A stretch of 64,000 bases of DNA from Bittarella massiliensis (ex Durand et al. 2017) (GTDB taxonomy: Bacteria > Bacillota > Clostridia > Oscillospirales > Ruminococcaceae), in the NCBI RefSeq assembly GCF_017566145.1, contig NZ_JABFCL010000012.1:19103-83102 (forward strand). Reading direction: 5' to 3'. A program made the position numbers and the translations under genes. Every line of letters begins with the position of its first letter. Position 1 is the stretch's first letter. Below the pieces are notes generated by a model. It saw only the letters and a list, made by a program, of their open reading frames with translations. It made no database searches and had not been told where the DNA came from. Below are positions 46,210-53,493 of this stretch, piece after piece.

Positions 46210-46285
46210 GAACCACTAGCTCAGTTGGCAGAGCATTTGACTTTTAATCAAAGGGTCCGGGGTTCGAATCCCCGGTGGTTCACCA
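46210..46285 (+). tRNA. tRNA-Lys (anticodon TTT), encoded CCA
   Basis: A 76-nt gene with complete cloverleaf: acceptor GAACCAC/GTGGTTC, D-arm GCTCAGTTGGCAGAGC, anticodon loop CTTTTAA (TTT), T-arm CCGGGGTTCGAATCCCCGG and encoded CCA. Its 3' half is the attachment site of the element to the right; the gene stays intact after insertion. Confidence 0.97.
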
Positions 46286-46289
46286 GAAA
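46262..46289 (+). repeat. attL (28-bp tRNA-Lys core)
   Basis: GTTCGAATCCCCGGTGGTTC followed by ACCAGAAA, inside the functional tRNA-Lys. Confidence 0.93.
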
Positions 46290-46291
46290 AT

Positions 46292-46338
46292 AAACCGCAT
46301 CAGATAGCCAAAAACGGCTTGATGATGCGGTTTTTTCT
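46292..46338 (+). terminator. Element-borne terminator for tRNA-Lys
   Basis: AAACCGCATCA (46292-46302) and TGATGCGGTTT (46323-46333), with an inner AGCC/GGCT stem and six T residues. It replaces the terminator displaced to the far side of the element. Confidence 0.85.
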
Positions 46339-46382
46339 TGTTTTTATTATGTAATAGGCGGTAGTTGCAATCAGTTGCAGAA

Positions 46383-46421
46383 GCACAGAAAAAGCACAGA
46401 AAGGGCACAGGAAAAGCACAG
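46383..46421 (+). repeat. Left arm-type repeats, four copies of GCACAG
   Basis: GCACAG starts at 46383, 46394, 46405 and 46416, exactly 11 bp apart, in an A-rich context (AAAAAGCACAG). The same motif occurs twice near attR. Likely integrase or excision-factor binding sites. From 46422 to 46586 no gene is seen. Confidence 0.7.
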
Positions 46422-46586
46422 GGAAAATACACGGTGTGGAGGGAGAGCAGACGCTGTATAAATAGCGCGCTGCCTTGCATACTTTTTGGGCCTCACAAAT
46501 GTTACCTGCTTTTTGGGGAGGGGGTACGCGCGCGACCTGCGCATTTTTTCTATCTCCTTCACCGGTCTACTATCTAAGCATTGTTT

Positions 46587-46859
46587 TCACAAACAGGGGG
46601 GTCTTCTACTTTCCTTGATTTCAAGTACATTTGCATAGCTGGCTGCCTGCTGGAATCCCCTGAAGGTGAGGTAATGGAGGTCAAAGTCTCCTACTCCAAA
46701 TCGAGAATTGTAAACCCCAGCAGTTCCGTATTTCCCTGCGAACTCTGCGGCTTTATCGCCGAACAGTTCAGCCACTCGATAGAGCGGCACCCCATCGGAA
46801 TTGCCAATCAATATAGCTTCTTGCTCAAAAAGGCGCTTCACCTGCTCACTGTTAAGCAT
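46587..46859 (-). CDS. Small hypothetical protein of the element
   Basis: 90 residues starting MLNSEQVKRLFEQEAILIGN and including GVPLYRVAELFGDKAAEFAG and FDLHYLTFRGFQQAASYANV. The ATG at 46859 follows AGGAG and overlaps the stop of the upstream 62-codon gene. I recognise no domain. Confidence 0.6.
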   Translation of the reverse strand: MLNSEQVKRLFEQEAILIGNSDGVPLYRVAELFGDKAAEFAGKYGTAGVYNSRFGVGDFDLHYLTFRGFQQAASYANVLEIKESRRPPCL

Positions 46860-47040
46860 TTTCGCTTCTCCTTCCTGCTCTGCGGGCCCGTTCTTCTCTC
46901 TTGCCCAGGATGACGCCGTATGCGATTGCAAGGATAATCGTCCATAGCTCTTCGCCCTCGCCTATTCGCTTTATTTTCCGGGCAGCCTCAACTTCATCGA
47001 ATGGTGTCGGCTGCTTCAGCAACATTTGTTCAAAGTCCAT
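46852..47040 (-). CDS. Small hypothetical protein of the element
   Basis: 62 residues: MDFEQMLLKQPTPFDEVEAA..., with one hydrophobic stretch (LWTIILAIAYGVIL) and a basic tail (GKREERARRAGRRSE). AAAGGAG lies before the ATG. Probably a small membrane-associated protein; function unknown. Its stop overlaps the next start by 8 nt. Confidence 0.6.
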   Translation of the reverse strand: MDFEQMLLKQPTPFDEVEAARKIKRIGEGEELWTIILAIAYGVILGKREERARRAGRRSENA

Positions 47041-47070
47041 CGGCGGAACTCCTTTCTTTCCCCAGCGGGT

Positions 47071-47346
47071 CTAGGCCACGCTGAAACGGCGGCTTTCGGC
47101 TGTTTTGGTAAATTGCTGGGCCAACTCCGGCATAGCCTTTTTGAATGCGGTAGTGTCAAAGCGGGTGCTCTTTACCTTCGTCCAGCGAACCTTGAAGAGA
47201 CCAGCCGACATTTCATCGACGCTGCGGGCGGTCATTTCCGCCTTGATTTGGTCTTTCAAGGCTTCTGCCTCTGCGGTGGCCTCTTCAATTAGCTGTTGCA
47301 GCTCTTTCAATTCCTTTACCTTGCTGCTCAATTCGGTTGTGCTCAT
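47071..47346 (-). CDS. Coiled-coil small protein of the element
   Basis: 91 residues: MSTTELSSKVKELKELQQLI then a helical EEATAEAEALKDQIKAEM region, and a C-terminal KVRWTKVKSTRFDTTAFKKA segment. The last block recalls short phage-type proteins whose end binds a partner, but I cannot name the family. ATG at 47346 has AAAGGAG. It is first in a leftward three-gene operon driven by an operator-controlled promoter. Confidence 0.65.
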   Translation of the reverse strand: MSTTELSSKVKELKELQQLIEEATAEAEALKDQIKAEMTARSVDEMSAGLFKVRWTKVKSTRFDTTAFKKAMPELAQQFTKTAESRRFSVA

Positions 47347-47486
47347 GGTGTTTGCTCCTTTCATTTCGAGAAAGGCCATGCTATAATAGAGCCACGACCT
47401 TTCTGGTTGTTGCGCTCCCGGTGTTTGCTTGTCACGGCTGGCCGGGGGCGCTTTCTTTTTCTCTGGGCCTCTTTACTTGGCCTGTG

Positions 47487-47597
47487 AGTATAGTATATCA
47501 CTTGATTCTAGTGAAATCCATTGGCAAACTACACTAATTTTTGGTGATGTTTATGTGTGATTTTGCACTTGATTTTAGTGATGTGTTGAAGTACAAT
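47487..47597. promoter_or_regulatory. Divergent promoters with three operator-like palindromes
   Basis: Operators: TCACTTGATTCTAGTGA (47498-47514), CACTTGATTTTAGTGA (47566-47581) and a weaker CACTAATTTTTGGTGA (47532-47547). The leftward promoter is TTCACT (47510-47515) / TATACT (47487-47492), the rightward one TTGATT (47569-47574) / TACAAT (47592-47597), both with 17-nt spacers. The strong operators overlap the -35 boxes, so a repressor would block both directions. Confidence 0.7.
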
Positions 47598-47651
47598 ATA
47601 GACAGTGAAAAAGAATCTTTGCGATAAAATGCCTCGGAAAGGGTTGATACA

Positions 47652-47873
47652 ATGCCAATACGCTATAAACTTGATGTTCTGGCTGCGTTGAAAGAGCTCG
47701 GATACACGCAAAATAGAATTCGCAATGAAAAAATTATGGGTCAGGCAACGCTGACACAATTGCGCCACGGAAAACTCGTATCATGGGCCAACATTGAAAC
47801 CATTTGCCGCTTATTAAATTGCCAGCCTGGGGACATACTGGAGCTTGCGCCCGGCGAGCAGAAGGAAGAGTGA
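47652..47873 (+). CDS. XRE-type HTH protein
   Basis: 73 residues. An HTH of the Cro/CI class, MPIRYKLDVLAALKELGYTQ ... ATLTQLRHGKLVSWANIETICRLLNCQPGDIL (shown here in parts). Likely acts on the palindromes just upstream and so controls itself and the leftward operon. No clear SD; ATG at 47652 chosen as the first in frame. Confidence 0.8.
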   Translation: MPIRYKLDVLAALKELGYTQNRIRNEKIMGQATLTQLRHGKLVSWANIETICRLLNCQPGDILELAPGEQKEE

Positions 47874-47918
47874 TGGCGGTTACCAAATACCCTACGGAAA
47901 GGGGCGGGAGGTGTGCCC

Positions 47919-48416
47919 ATGCCAATTAGCGAAGCGCGAAAACGGGCGAACCAGGCCTATATTGATAAGCAAGATGAAATAAAGGTACGTGTCCCCAAAG
48001 GCAAGAAAGAGGAAATCAAAGCCCATGCAGAAAGCAGAGGGGAAAGCGTGAACGGCTTTGTAAGTCGGGCCATCACAGAGACGATGGAGCGAGACAGAGA
48101 GAACCCCATAAATAATACGTGCATCCCCCGCGTTGTCCGAGCGGTGGCGGGTGAAGATTATCTGCTCTACTGTTACTTTGACGATGGCCGCATCACCTGC
48201 AAGGACATGAAGCCGTTAATCGGCAAGGGGGTATTTTCCCCTCTGGTTGACCCCTCTGTTTTTGCAAGTGCCTTGACAGTGATGCACGGTACCGCCGCCT
48301 GGGACTTTTCTGGGCGCTGTGACCCTACTGATTGTGTAGACCTTGACCCGCTCACCTTGTATGAACAGCCTGCTGTTTTGGAAACGATAGAAGTAGACAG
48401 GGAGGAACCCCAGTGA
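47919..48416 (+). CDS. RHH-like N-terminus fused to DUF2442
   Basis: 165 residues. The start is Arc/RHH-like (IKVRVPKGKKEEIKAHAESR, GESVNGFVSRAITETMERD). The second half is a DUF2442 domain (YLLYCYFDDGRITCKDMKPL ... FSPLVDPSVFASALTVMHGT ... DLDPLTLYE). DUF2442 genes are usually paired with a DUF4160-type partner; here the domain is joined to a DNA-binding half. ATG at 47919 has GGGAGG at 7 nt. Its stop overlaps the start of the next gene, suggesting a functional pair. Confidence 0.75.
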   Translation: MPISEARKRANQAYIDKQDEIKVRVPKGKKEEIKAHAESRGESVNGFVSRAITETMERDRENPINNTCIPRVVRAVAGEDYLLYCYFDDGRITCKDMKPLIGKGVFSPLVDPSVFASALTVMHGTAAWDFSGRCDPTDCVDLDPLTLYEQPAVLETIEVDREEPQ

Positions 48417-48808
48417 ATATAGTGAAATACCCCACGGAAGAGGCGGTAAACGCCATTCTGGGGACAGGAAATCCGCTGCTTGTGCTGATTTCCTTTGACG
48501 GGGAAGAGGTCATTGTGGGCGATTTAGACGAGAGTGTGGAACACCACATCCTTCTTGCCCAGACGGGCCACGATCAGCGGGACATAGACAAATATTTCCG
48601 CCTTGTCCTGGACAATGAGGGGGCCGACTGGACGTTTGTCTGTCCCCCGGACTACAAGGGCATTCCCGACAAGGTGCGCCGCATCTCCGCATTTTACCGG
48701 GACGGCTTTGCGGTGATCTCCCACGCCCTGGCTGATCTGGGCTATATGGTGGGAATCAACATCCCCCGACGCTACCGCCGTCACTTTGACATCATGAGTG
48801 GCAAATAA
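48413..48808 (+). CDS. Hypothetical protein coupled to the DUF2442 gene
   Basis: 131 residues, starting at a GTG that overlaps the previous stop (GTGA). Sequence includes LLVLISFDGEEVIVGDLDES, VEHHILLAQTGHDQRDIDKY and a basic C-terminus (INIPRRYRRHFDIMSGK). No family recognised. It may form a two-component module with the RHH-DUF2442 protein. Confidence 0.65.
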   Translation: MNIVKYPTEEAVNAILGTGNPLLVLISFDGEEVIVGDLDESVEHHILLAQTGHDQRDIDKYFRLVLDNEGADWTFVCPPDYKGIPDKVRRISAFYRDGFAVISHALADLGYMVGINIPRRYRRHFDIMSGK

Positions 48809-48854
48809 AAAGACCCGCTGGAAGGGTAGAAACGCCCCCCCAGCGGGTCTTTTT
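48807..48854. terminator. Terminator between convergent operons
   Basis: AAAAAGACCCGCTGG and CCAGCGGGTCTTTTT, 15-bp stem, serving both the plus-strand pair and the minus-strand sigma-like gene. Confidence 0.88.
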
Positions 48855-49637
48855 TCAGCGGGTATTATCGTGGCTCTTCCATTGCTGCGCTGCCTCCTCT
48901 TGACGCTCTACGGCCCTCTCTACCGATGAAATGCCGGTAAGCAGAAAAGGAGCAAAGCCGGTTCCCCTATATGCGTAGGTGCCTAGGATACTTTCCGCGT
49001 AGGGGAGAAGGCGGGCGCGGTTCCGTCCCTTTCTAAGCGCTTGCAATCCTTGTCCATGTGCCTTTCTCACCCATTGGGGTGTCTCTCCGGCTTCTTTTCC
49101 GATTTCCTCAAGGCTTTTCTCATCGTAGTATTTGGCTACTAGCACACGGGAAAGGGGAGGGGGTAGTTCTTCAAGGCATTGGCCGAGAGCGCGGGAAAGC
49201 TGCTCGTTCCAGACCTTTTCCAGAGTATCCCCTTCAAGGTCATCATCTGTTGGGATTGTCTCTGCAAGCGGAAGCTCGCCATCTTCTCTCTGCGCCTCCA
49301 AACTGGCACAGTTGCACAGCGGGTCATTGCGCCCTCTCTCCGTTCTCAACCGAAGGAGGCTGCATATCCTGTTCTTCAAGGGGTATTTGAGATAAGCGGT
49401 GAACTTGTACCCGCTGGAAGGATCAAAGGCTTCTATGGCCTCTAGAAAGGCAAGGTAGCTTTCTTGTCTAAAGTCCTCTAGGGCAGCTCCTGCATGGTCT
49501 GCCCTGCCCTTTAGCTGCCTGTACGCTCTGCCACAAAGCATTTCTAAGAGCCGTTCAACCTGACCCCACAGAGTGAGAATATGGCCCTTTTCGCCTTGCT
49601 TTATGAGTTGGGCTAACTCTTCATTTGTCACCGCCAT
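48855..49637 (-). CDS. Sigma-70-family-like factor
   Basis: 260 residues. Region 2 signs are in ALEDFRQESYLAFLEAIEAF and SGYKFTAYLKYPLKNRICSL; region 4 in LPPPLSRVLVAKYYDEKSLE, EIGKEAGETPQWVRKAHGQG. This matches small sigma factors carried by Clostridial mobile elements. It could drive late or transfer genes of the element, none of which are seen, so a host target is possible. No matching promoter class identified. Confidence 0.8.
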   Translation of the reverse strand: MAVTNEELAQLIKQGEKGHILTLWGQVERLLEMLCGRAYRQLKGRADHAGAALEDFRQESYLAFLEAIEAFDPSSGYKFTAYLKYPLKNRICSLLRLRTERGRNDPLCNCASLEAQREDGELPLAETIPTDDDLEGDTLEKVWNEQLSRALGQCLEELPPPLSRVLVAKYYDEKSLEEIGKEAGETPQWVRKAHGQGLQALRKGRNRARLLPYAESILGTYAYRGTGFAPFLLTGISSVERAVERQEEAAQQWKSHDNTR

Positions 49638-49841
49638 ACCTCCTTTTTAGGGCCTCCGAAATGTCAGGATATGCAAAATGCGCGGACGATTGCCCGCGCG
49701 CATTGCCGTGTAAATAAATACCCTATTCGGTGTGTTAAGGCGCAAATCGTTTTATGGTGCGTCGCCTTCTATACGCGCACGTGCTCACGCGCGCAAAGGG
49801 CATTAACATTTCTTAACAAGTTTTTCTCTGCAATTAAGCCA

Positions 49842-49937
49842 TCATTTGTGCCCCTCCTTCCTGTCTTGTAAAAATCCGATTGCTGTCACAATCGCCCCCA
49901 GAGCGAAGCTGAACAGCGCAGTAGATAAAATACCCAT
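49842..49937 (-). CDS. 31-residue hydrophobic peptide
   Basis: MGILSTALFSFALGAIVTAI followed by GFLQDRKEGHK, with GGAGG before the ATG: a single membrane helix with a charged end. Its size and pattern recall holin-like toxins (Hol_Tox) and type I toxins. Too short for routine gene calling. Apart from this, 49638-50028 shows no gene I can support. Confidence 0.55.
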   Translation of the reverse strand: MGILSTALFSFALGAIVTAIGFLQDRKEGHK

Positions 49938-50028
49938 TGCTTTTAGCCCTCCTGTCTGTTAACATGAAGGTGAACCTTGGGTGAGTTCACCTTTTGCCGG
50001 TTGAGAGTTGCCGCTCTCAATCGGCTTT

Positions 50029-50280
50029 TTACTTTCCATGGGCGTTTACTAAAACCCTCGCAAGGCTTGTTCTGGTTATGTACCTTCCTCGCCCCTTGCC
50101 AATGAAAGGGAAGCGCCCGGCGGCGGTCTTTTCTGTGCATCCGCAGTATTTAGCCACCTGCCGAACCCCCAGGCATTCACGGTCTGGGTACGTTGAGATG
50201 ATGCTTTCCAGCTGGTCCCTGAATCCCTCTAGCTCTCTAGGCAAAATCCTTTCCCCCTGTTCGGTAGTTCTTTGTTGCAT
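50029..50280 (-). CDS. Small HTH/excisionase-like protein
   Basis: 83 residues; the middle reads CLGVRQVAKYCGCTEKTAAG, then RFPFIGKGRGRYITRTSLARVL, the layout of MerR/Xis-type winged helices (helix-turn-helix plus a basic strand). It overlaps the end of the DnaC-like gene by 44 nt, so the true start may be later. A role in excision is plausible but unproven. Confidence 0.55.
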   Translation of the reverse strand: MQQRTTEQGERILPRELEGFRDQLESIISTYPDRECLGVRQVAKYCGCTEKTAAGRFPFIGKGRGRYITRTSLARVLVNAHGK

Positions 50281-51067
50281 CTGGCGACACAGAGAGCAAA
50301 TACTTTTTCTGTGTCCTCTCCGCTATCCTGCTGGCGATGGCTTCATCAGCATCTAGAAGCTGCTGCCAGCTACATTCGGAAGAGATAATAGTATATTTTT
50401 CTCGACTATTGTATCTGGAATTGATAATTTCAAAGGCCAGATTGATGTCCCCAGCGCTTGGCCGCTGCCATTTACCACCGCTCTTGAACAGGTCGTCGAT
50501 ATACAGCACATCGGCGGATTTCAGCGGGTCAACCAGCCGCTTGTATTCCAGCGGGTCTGTCACTGCTGCCTTTATCCTGGTGGAGTCATCTCGCCACATC
50601 ATGTAGCGGGTATAGAAACCCGCTTTCAACAATTCTCCGGCAATGGCTGCGCAGATATGAGTTTTACCCGCTCCCGGTTGTCCCCCAAAGTAGAACCATC
50701 GGGCGGAGTTATCTGCCAGAAAATCAACGGCCTTCTGCTTGATCGCATCTTGCCAGGGGGAGCCGGCATTGAAGCTGCCCAGGGTACAGCGGTCTATCAG
50801 TTCTCCCAACCCGCTTTTCCGTGCTCTCCACAGAGAGCGACGGGTAGCCATACAGGAGCACTCCACAGTGACAATCTCCCCACCCTTATACTCCCGGAAG
50901 TTTCCCCGGTTCTTGCAAATAGGGCAATCAATGCCGGTCAGTTCTCCCGGCCTCTCGTTATAGGCCTTGCAGGAGTTCTTCTGGATTTCCTCATAGCTCA
51001 AAGACCCCGTCATAGGCCGGTTCTCCAAGCTTGACCATGTCCCCATATCCAGATGAACCTTTTCCAT
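50237..51067 (-). CDS. DnaC/IstB-like AAA+ helicase loader
   Basis: 276 residues. N-terminal zinc site CPICKNRGNF ... VECSCMATRR, Walker A GGQPGAGKTH (~128-137), Walker B VLYIDDLF, sensor motif TIISSECSW and Arg finger region AIASRIAERT. Such proteins load the host or element helicase at a replication origin. It overlaps the end of the initiator gene by 77 nt, showing tight coupling. Confidence 0.88.
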   Translation of the reverse strand: MEKVHLDMGTWSSLENRPMTGSLSYEEIQKNSCKAYNERPGELTGIDCPICKNRGNFREYKGGEIVTVECSCMATRRSLWRARKSGLGELIDRCTLGSFNAGSPWQDAIKQKAVDFLADNSARWFYFGGQPGAGKTHICAAIAGELLKAGFYTRYMMWRDDSTRIKAAVTDPLEYKRLVDPLKSADVLYIDDLFKSGGKWQRPSAGDINLAFEIINSRYNSREKYTIISSECSWQQLLDADEAIASRIAERTQKKYLLSVSPDATKNYRTGGKDFA

Positions 51068-51728
51068 AATCGCCTTTAAGGTCTTTTCCTCGCTCGTCTT
51101 TCTCTCTCCTTTCCCAATTCCTTACAGTTGCCTTCCAGTCCTTCATGTGGCGTTTTCCCACCATCCAGCCGTTCCCCTCGTAGTAGTCGAAGAATCGTTC
51201 AGGGTCTACGCTGCTTCCGATCTCCCGACAGTATTGGCCGATTTCCTCCACGGTCGGTTTTTTGAATTTGGGGGAGCGGGTGGGGGCCTCTCTCTCTTTG
51301 TTTTGTTCTGCTATGTTATGTTCTGTTATGTTATGTTGTGGTTCCAACTTGGTTCCATTCTGGTTCCAGGTTGGTTCCACGCCAGATATGAGGGCATACC
51401 GGCCACGGTCATCAAGGGAAATCTTTGCCCTTTCTTCGCGGTATATCGTCTCTTTGTAGCGGTCATTTTTAAGCGTGTTGTTGATGCCCCAGTCTGTAAT
51501 TACTACAACACCGCTCTCAAATGGAATGATGAATCCTTTTTGGGCTAGGATACGCAAGTCATCGTCATTGCACCCCGCAGCCCTCGCAATCTTTTTGGGG
51601 GAAGAAACAAACCCATCATCATCTCCGTGCATTCCCAAGTGAAAGTATAGGGCTTGTGCCCCTGTTGACATGTCCATGAATTTGTCTGTGTCGATAATGC
51701 TTAGCGAAAACATTCGTTTGCGAGCCAT
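50991..51728 (-). CDS. Replication initiator (phage replisome-organiser/DnaD-like)
   Basis: 245 residues. Start ARKRMFSLSIIDTDKFMDMS, then a winged-helix N-terminal domain (ALYFHLGMHGDDDGFVSSPK; ILAQKGFIIPFESGVVVITD) and a C-terminal DnaD-type YEGNGWMVGKRHMKDWKATVRNWERRE helix set (given in part). This is the phage N-terminal replisome-organiser pattern. The central part is encoded by DNA with iteron-like repeats, a common site of the origin. Confidence 0.85.
   Translation of the reverse strand: MARKRMFSLSIIDTDKFMDMSTGAQALYFHLGMHGDDDGFVSSPKKIARAAGCNDDDLRILAQKGFIIPFESGVVVITDWGINNTLKNDRYKETIYREERAKISLDDRGRYALISGVEPTWNQNGTKLEPQHNITEHNIAEQNKEREAPTRSPKFKKPTVEEIGQYCREIGSSVDPERFFDYYEGNGWMVGKRHMKDWKATVRNWERREKDERGKDLKGDYGKGSSGYGDMVKLGEPAYDGVFEL
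51306..51379 (+). repeat. Iteron-like array inside the initiator gene (candidate origin)
   Basis: TGGTTCCA begins at 51339, 51350, 51361 and 51372, exactly 11 bp apart. Just before it, a 15-bp unit (TTCTGCTATGTTATG, TTCTGTTATGTTATG) repeats in tandem at 51306 and 51321. The 11-bp phase is out of codon register, so the repeat is kept at the DNA level. Fits initiator-binding iterons. Confidence 0.65.
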
Positions 51729-51846
51729 TTTCCCACCTCCTTCCTGTCCGCATTTAGAACCCTGTTTTAGGGGGAAAAGGTGTAATTACCCTAGGTGCCC
51801 TACTTGGTGCAAAATAAACCGCATGGTTATGCGGGTCTGTGGTGCT

Positions 51847-52281
51847 CTAAATGCAGACACTAGACACTCTTTTCGCTCTCTTCCTCTCTGCATCCTGTTT
51901 CCGGCGCACCTTTTCGGCGCAGCGCTTGCAGTATTTCGCCCGGTTGGATACCGCCCGGAATGGTTTGCTGCAAACGGCACAGGTCTTGATTCCACCCGTC
52001 CCCATGACTTCCGCGCACAACTCCTTGTCAGCGGGCAAGACCGCCTCCTTGAAGTATCGGCAAATCAGGGAATAGCTGGAAAGCTGTGGGCATGGGCAAT
52101 CCAAAGGGAGACAAAGGCCGGTGGATTTGTCGTAGTTGGCGCACAGCCCCTTGATGAGGGCCTTCACGCCGTTGTATTGCCTGGCTGACATGGTGCTTCC
52201 CTCCTGGTCTGGCAGGGTGTAAGTGGTGAGCGCTGCGTCTTGGTCTGGGTAAAAGCGCAGAACCCGCTTTTCCCCTTTCAT
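51847..52281 (-). CDS. Cysteine-rich VLP-domain zinc protein
   Basis: 144 residues. RQYNGVKALIKGLCANYDKS then LPLDCPCPQLSSYSLICRYF, KEAVLPADKELCAEV and CAVCSKPFRAVSNRAKYCKR match the Cys_rich_VLP family common on Clostridial mobile elements. The paired Cys motifs should bind zinc. GGAGG precedes the ATG. Function unknown, probably nucleic-acid related. Confidence 0.82.
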   Translation of the reverse strand: MKGEKRVLRFYPDQDAALTTYTLPDQEGSTMSARQYNGVKALIKGLCANYDKSTGLCLPLDCPCPQLSSYSLICRYFKEAVLPADKELCAEVMGTGGIKTCAVCSKPFRAVSNRAKYCKRCAEKVRRKQDAERKRAKRVSSVCI

Positions 52282-52360
52282 CTTTGTTCCTCCTCTCGTT
52301 TTAGGATTGATTCAGTTGTCAAGGTGCGCGCCGGGTTTGTCCGCTCCCGGCTGGCGGGGC

Positions 52361-52555
52361 CTAGTTGTCCAGTAGCCTTTGCAAATCCACGCCCAAGGCT
52401 TCAGCGAGCTTCTCGCCGGTCTTGTTGGCACAGCTCTTGCCGCCTCTCACTCCCGCGATGGTAGCGCGGGAGATGCCGGACACCTCGGCGAGTTCCTTCG
52501 CGGTGATTCGCTTCCTCGCCATCTCTGTGATGAGCTTTACTCGGTCTAAGTGCAT
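52361..52555 (-). CDS. Cro-like XRE HTH protein
   Basis: 64 residues: MHLDRVKLITEMARKRITAK, ELAEVSGISRATIAGVRGGK, then GEKLAEALGVDLQRLLDN. Minimal HTH of the Cro type. ATG at 52555 has AGGAG at 9 nt. It is the first gene of the leftward replication operon and faces a divergent larger repressor gene across shared operators. Confidence 0.85.
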   Translation of the reverse strand: MHLDRVKLITEMARKRITAKELAEVSGISRATIAGVRGGKSCANKTGEKLAEALGVDLQRLLDN

Positions 52556-52571
52556 TTGGTTCACTCCTAAT

Positions 52572-52664
52572 TGTTCCTTGTAAGAACATTTTAGCGTTGC
52601 TTTATGTTCTTGTCAAGAACTATTTCAAAGAGGCGTTGATTTATTGTTCCTAACAGGATACAAT
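52572..52664. promoter_or_regulatory. Divergent lysogeny-type switch with three operators
   Basis: Operators TGTTCCTTGTAAGAACA (52572-52588), TGTTCTTGTCAAGAAC (52605-52620) and a weaker TTGTTCCTAACAGGATACAA (52644-52663). The leftward promoter is TTGACA (52611-52616) with TAAAAT (52588-52593); the rightward is TTGATT (52636-52641) with TACAAT (52659-52664). Both have 17-nt spacers. Operators overlap the core boxes. Confidence 0.8.
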
Positions 52665-52688
52665 TCAAAGTAGAAAGGAGGGCTATCG

Positions 52689-53153
52689 TTGGTAGGGGAT
52701 AAGATTCGCGAAATTAGAAAAGAACACAATATGACCCAAGAACAACTGGCTCAAAAAATTGGTGTGAAGCGTTCGGTTGTATCGAAATATGAAACGGGAA
52801 ATATCGTCCCTTCCATAGATCAGTTGTATAAGATTGCCGACGTTTTCTCTATATGGATTGGAGAACTATTAGACAATATGACTGGCGATATTATTGACAA
52901 TGTTATTAAAAAATCAGCAAGAGCCATTGTTTATGGAGCGCTTCAAAAAGAAGACGAAGAGATAGAGAGAACAAATGCTAAGCTGGATATAATTGCCGAG
53001 ATAATGTTTGAAGAGCTGAATGAAAAAGGCCAGCAGGTGGCAGTAGAGCGGGTTCAGGAGCTGGCGAGGATAGCCGAGTATAGGAAGCCTTCAGGGCCAT
53101 CGCAGCCCCAAGCAAAAGAATCGGAACCAGATTCCGCCCCAAATAATGCCTAG
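52689..53153 (+). CDS. CI-like XRE repressor
   Basis: 154 residues. HTH at the start (GDKIREIRKEHNMTQEQLAQ, KIGVKRSVVSKYETGNIVPS) and a helical C-terminal part without a recognisable LexA/CI protease, so induction may be by an antirepressor. TTG start at 52689 has GGAGG at 8 nt. Likely keeps the element's leftward replication operon silent. Confidence 0.85.
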   Translation: MVGDKIREIRKEHNMTQEQLAQKIGVKRSVVSKYETGNIVPSIDQLYKIADVFSIWIGELLDNMTGDIIDNVIKKSARAIVYGALQKEDEEIERTNAKLDIIAEIMFEELNEKGQQVAVERVQELARIAEYRKPSGPSQPQAKESEPDSAPNNA

Positions 53154-53466
53154 CCCGTACTTTGAGTACACCCACGGGAGACGCCAGAGGGGAGAAGATG
53201 GGGCGTTGAAGTGCCACCCCATAGCCTGGCAAATGCCATAACGAAACGTTAGATCACCCCCTTCACCAGCGAATTTTCGCTGCTGAAAATTGAGCGGTGA
53301 GAATCGCCCCAAGCGGAAGGGGGCCTTCCAGAGTGGGCACCCCTTCAACGAGAAAGGGAGTAAGCCAAACCTACACCCTTGCAGTTCTGCCCCCTAAGCC
53401 TGACTTAGGCCGTCGGAGGGTAGGTTATCGGTAAAGCCCTATAGGGATCACTGGACAGCATGTCCG
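53154..53466 (+). ncRNA. Candidate structured RNA
   Basis: A 310-nt non-coding stretch with at least nine local hairpins: ATGGGG/CCCCAT (53198-53222), TGGC/GCCA (53227-53238), AACG/CGTT (53240-53250), AGCG/CGCT (53268-53281), GGAAGG/CCTTCC (53315-53329), CCCTT/AAGGG (53341-53358), CCTAAG/CTTAGG (53393-53409), GGACA/TGTCC (53453-53465). An outer helix AACCTA-CCC / GGG-TAGGTT (53368-53378 with 53418-53426) encloses one of them. The layout is more organised than normal intergenic DNA. Family not established; the raiA-type RNAs reported on Firmicute elements are worth comparing. Confidence 0.5.
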
Positions 53467-53493
53467 ACGTCAACAAGATATGGAGGAAGCAAC

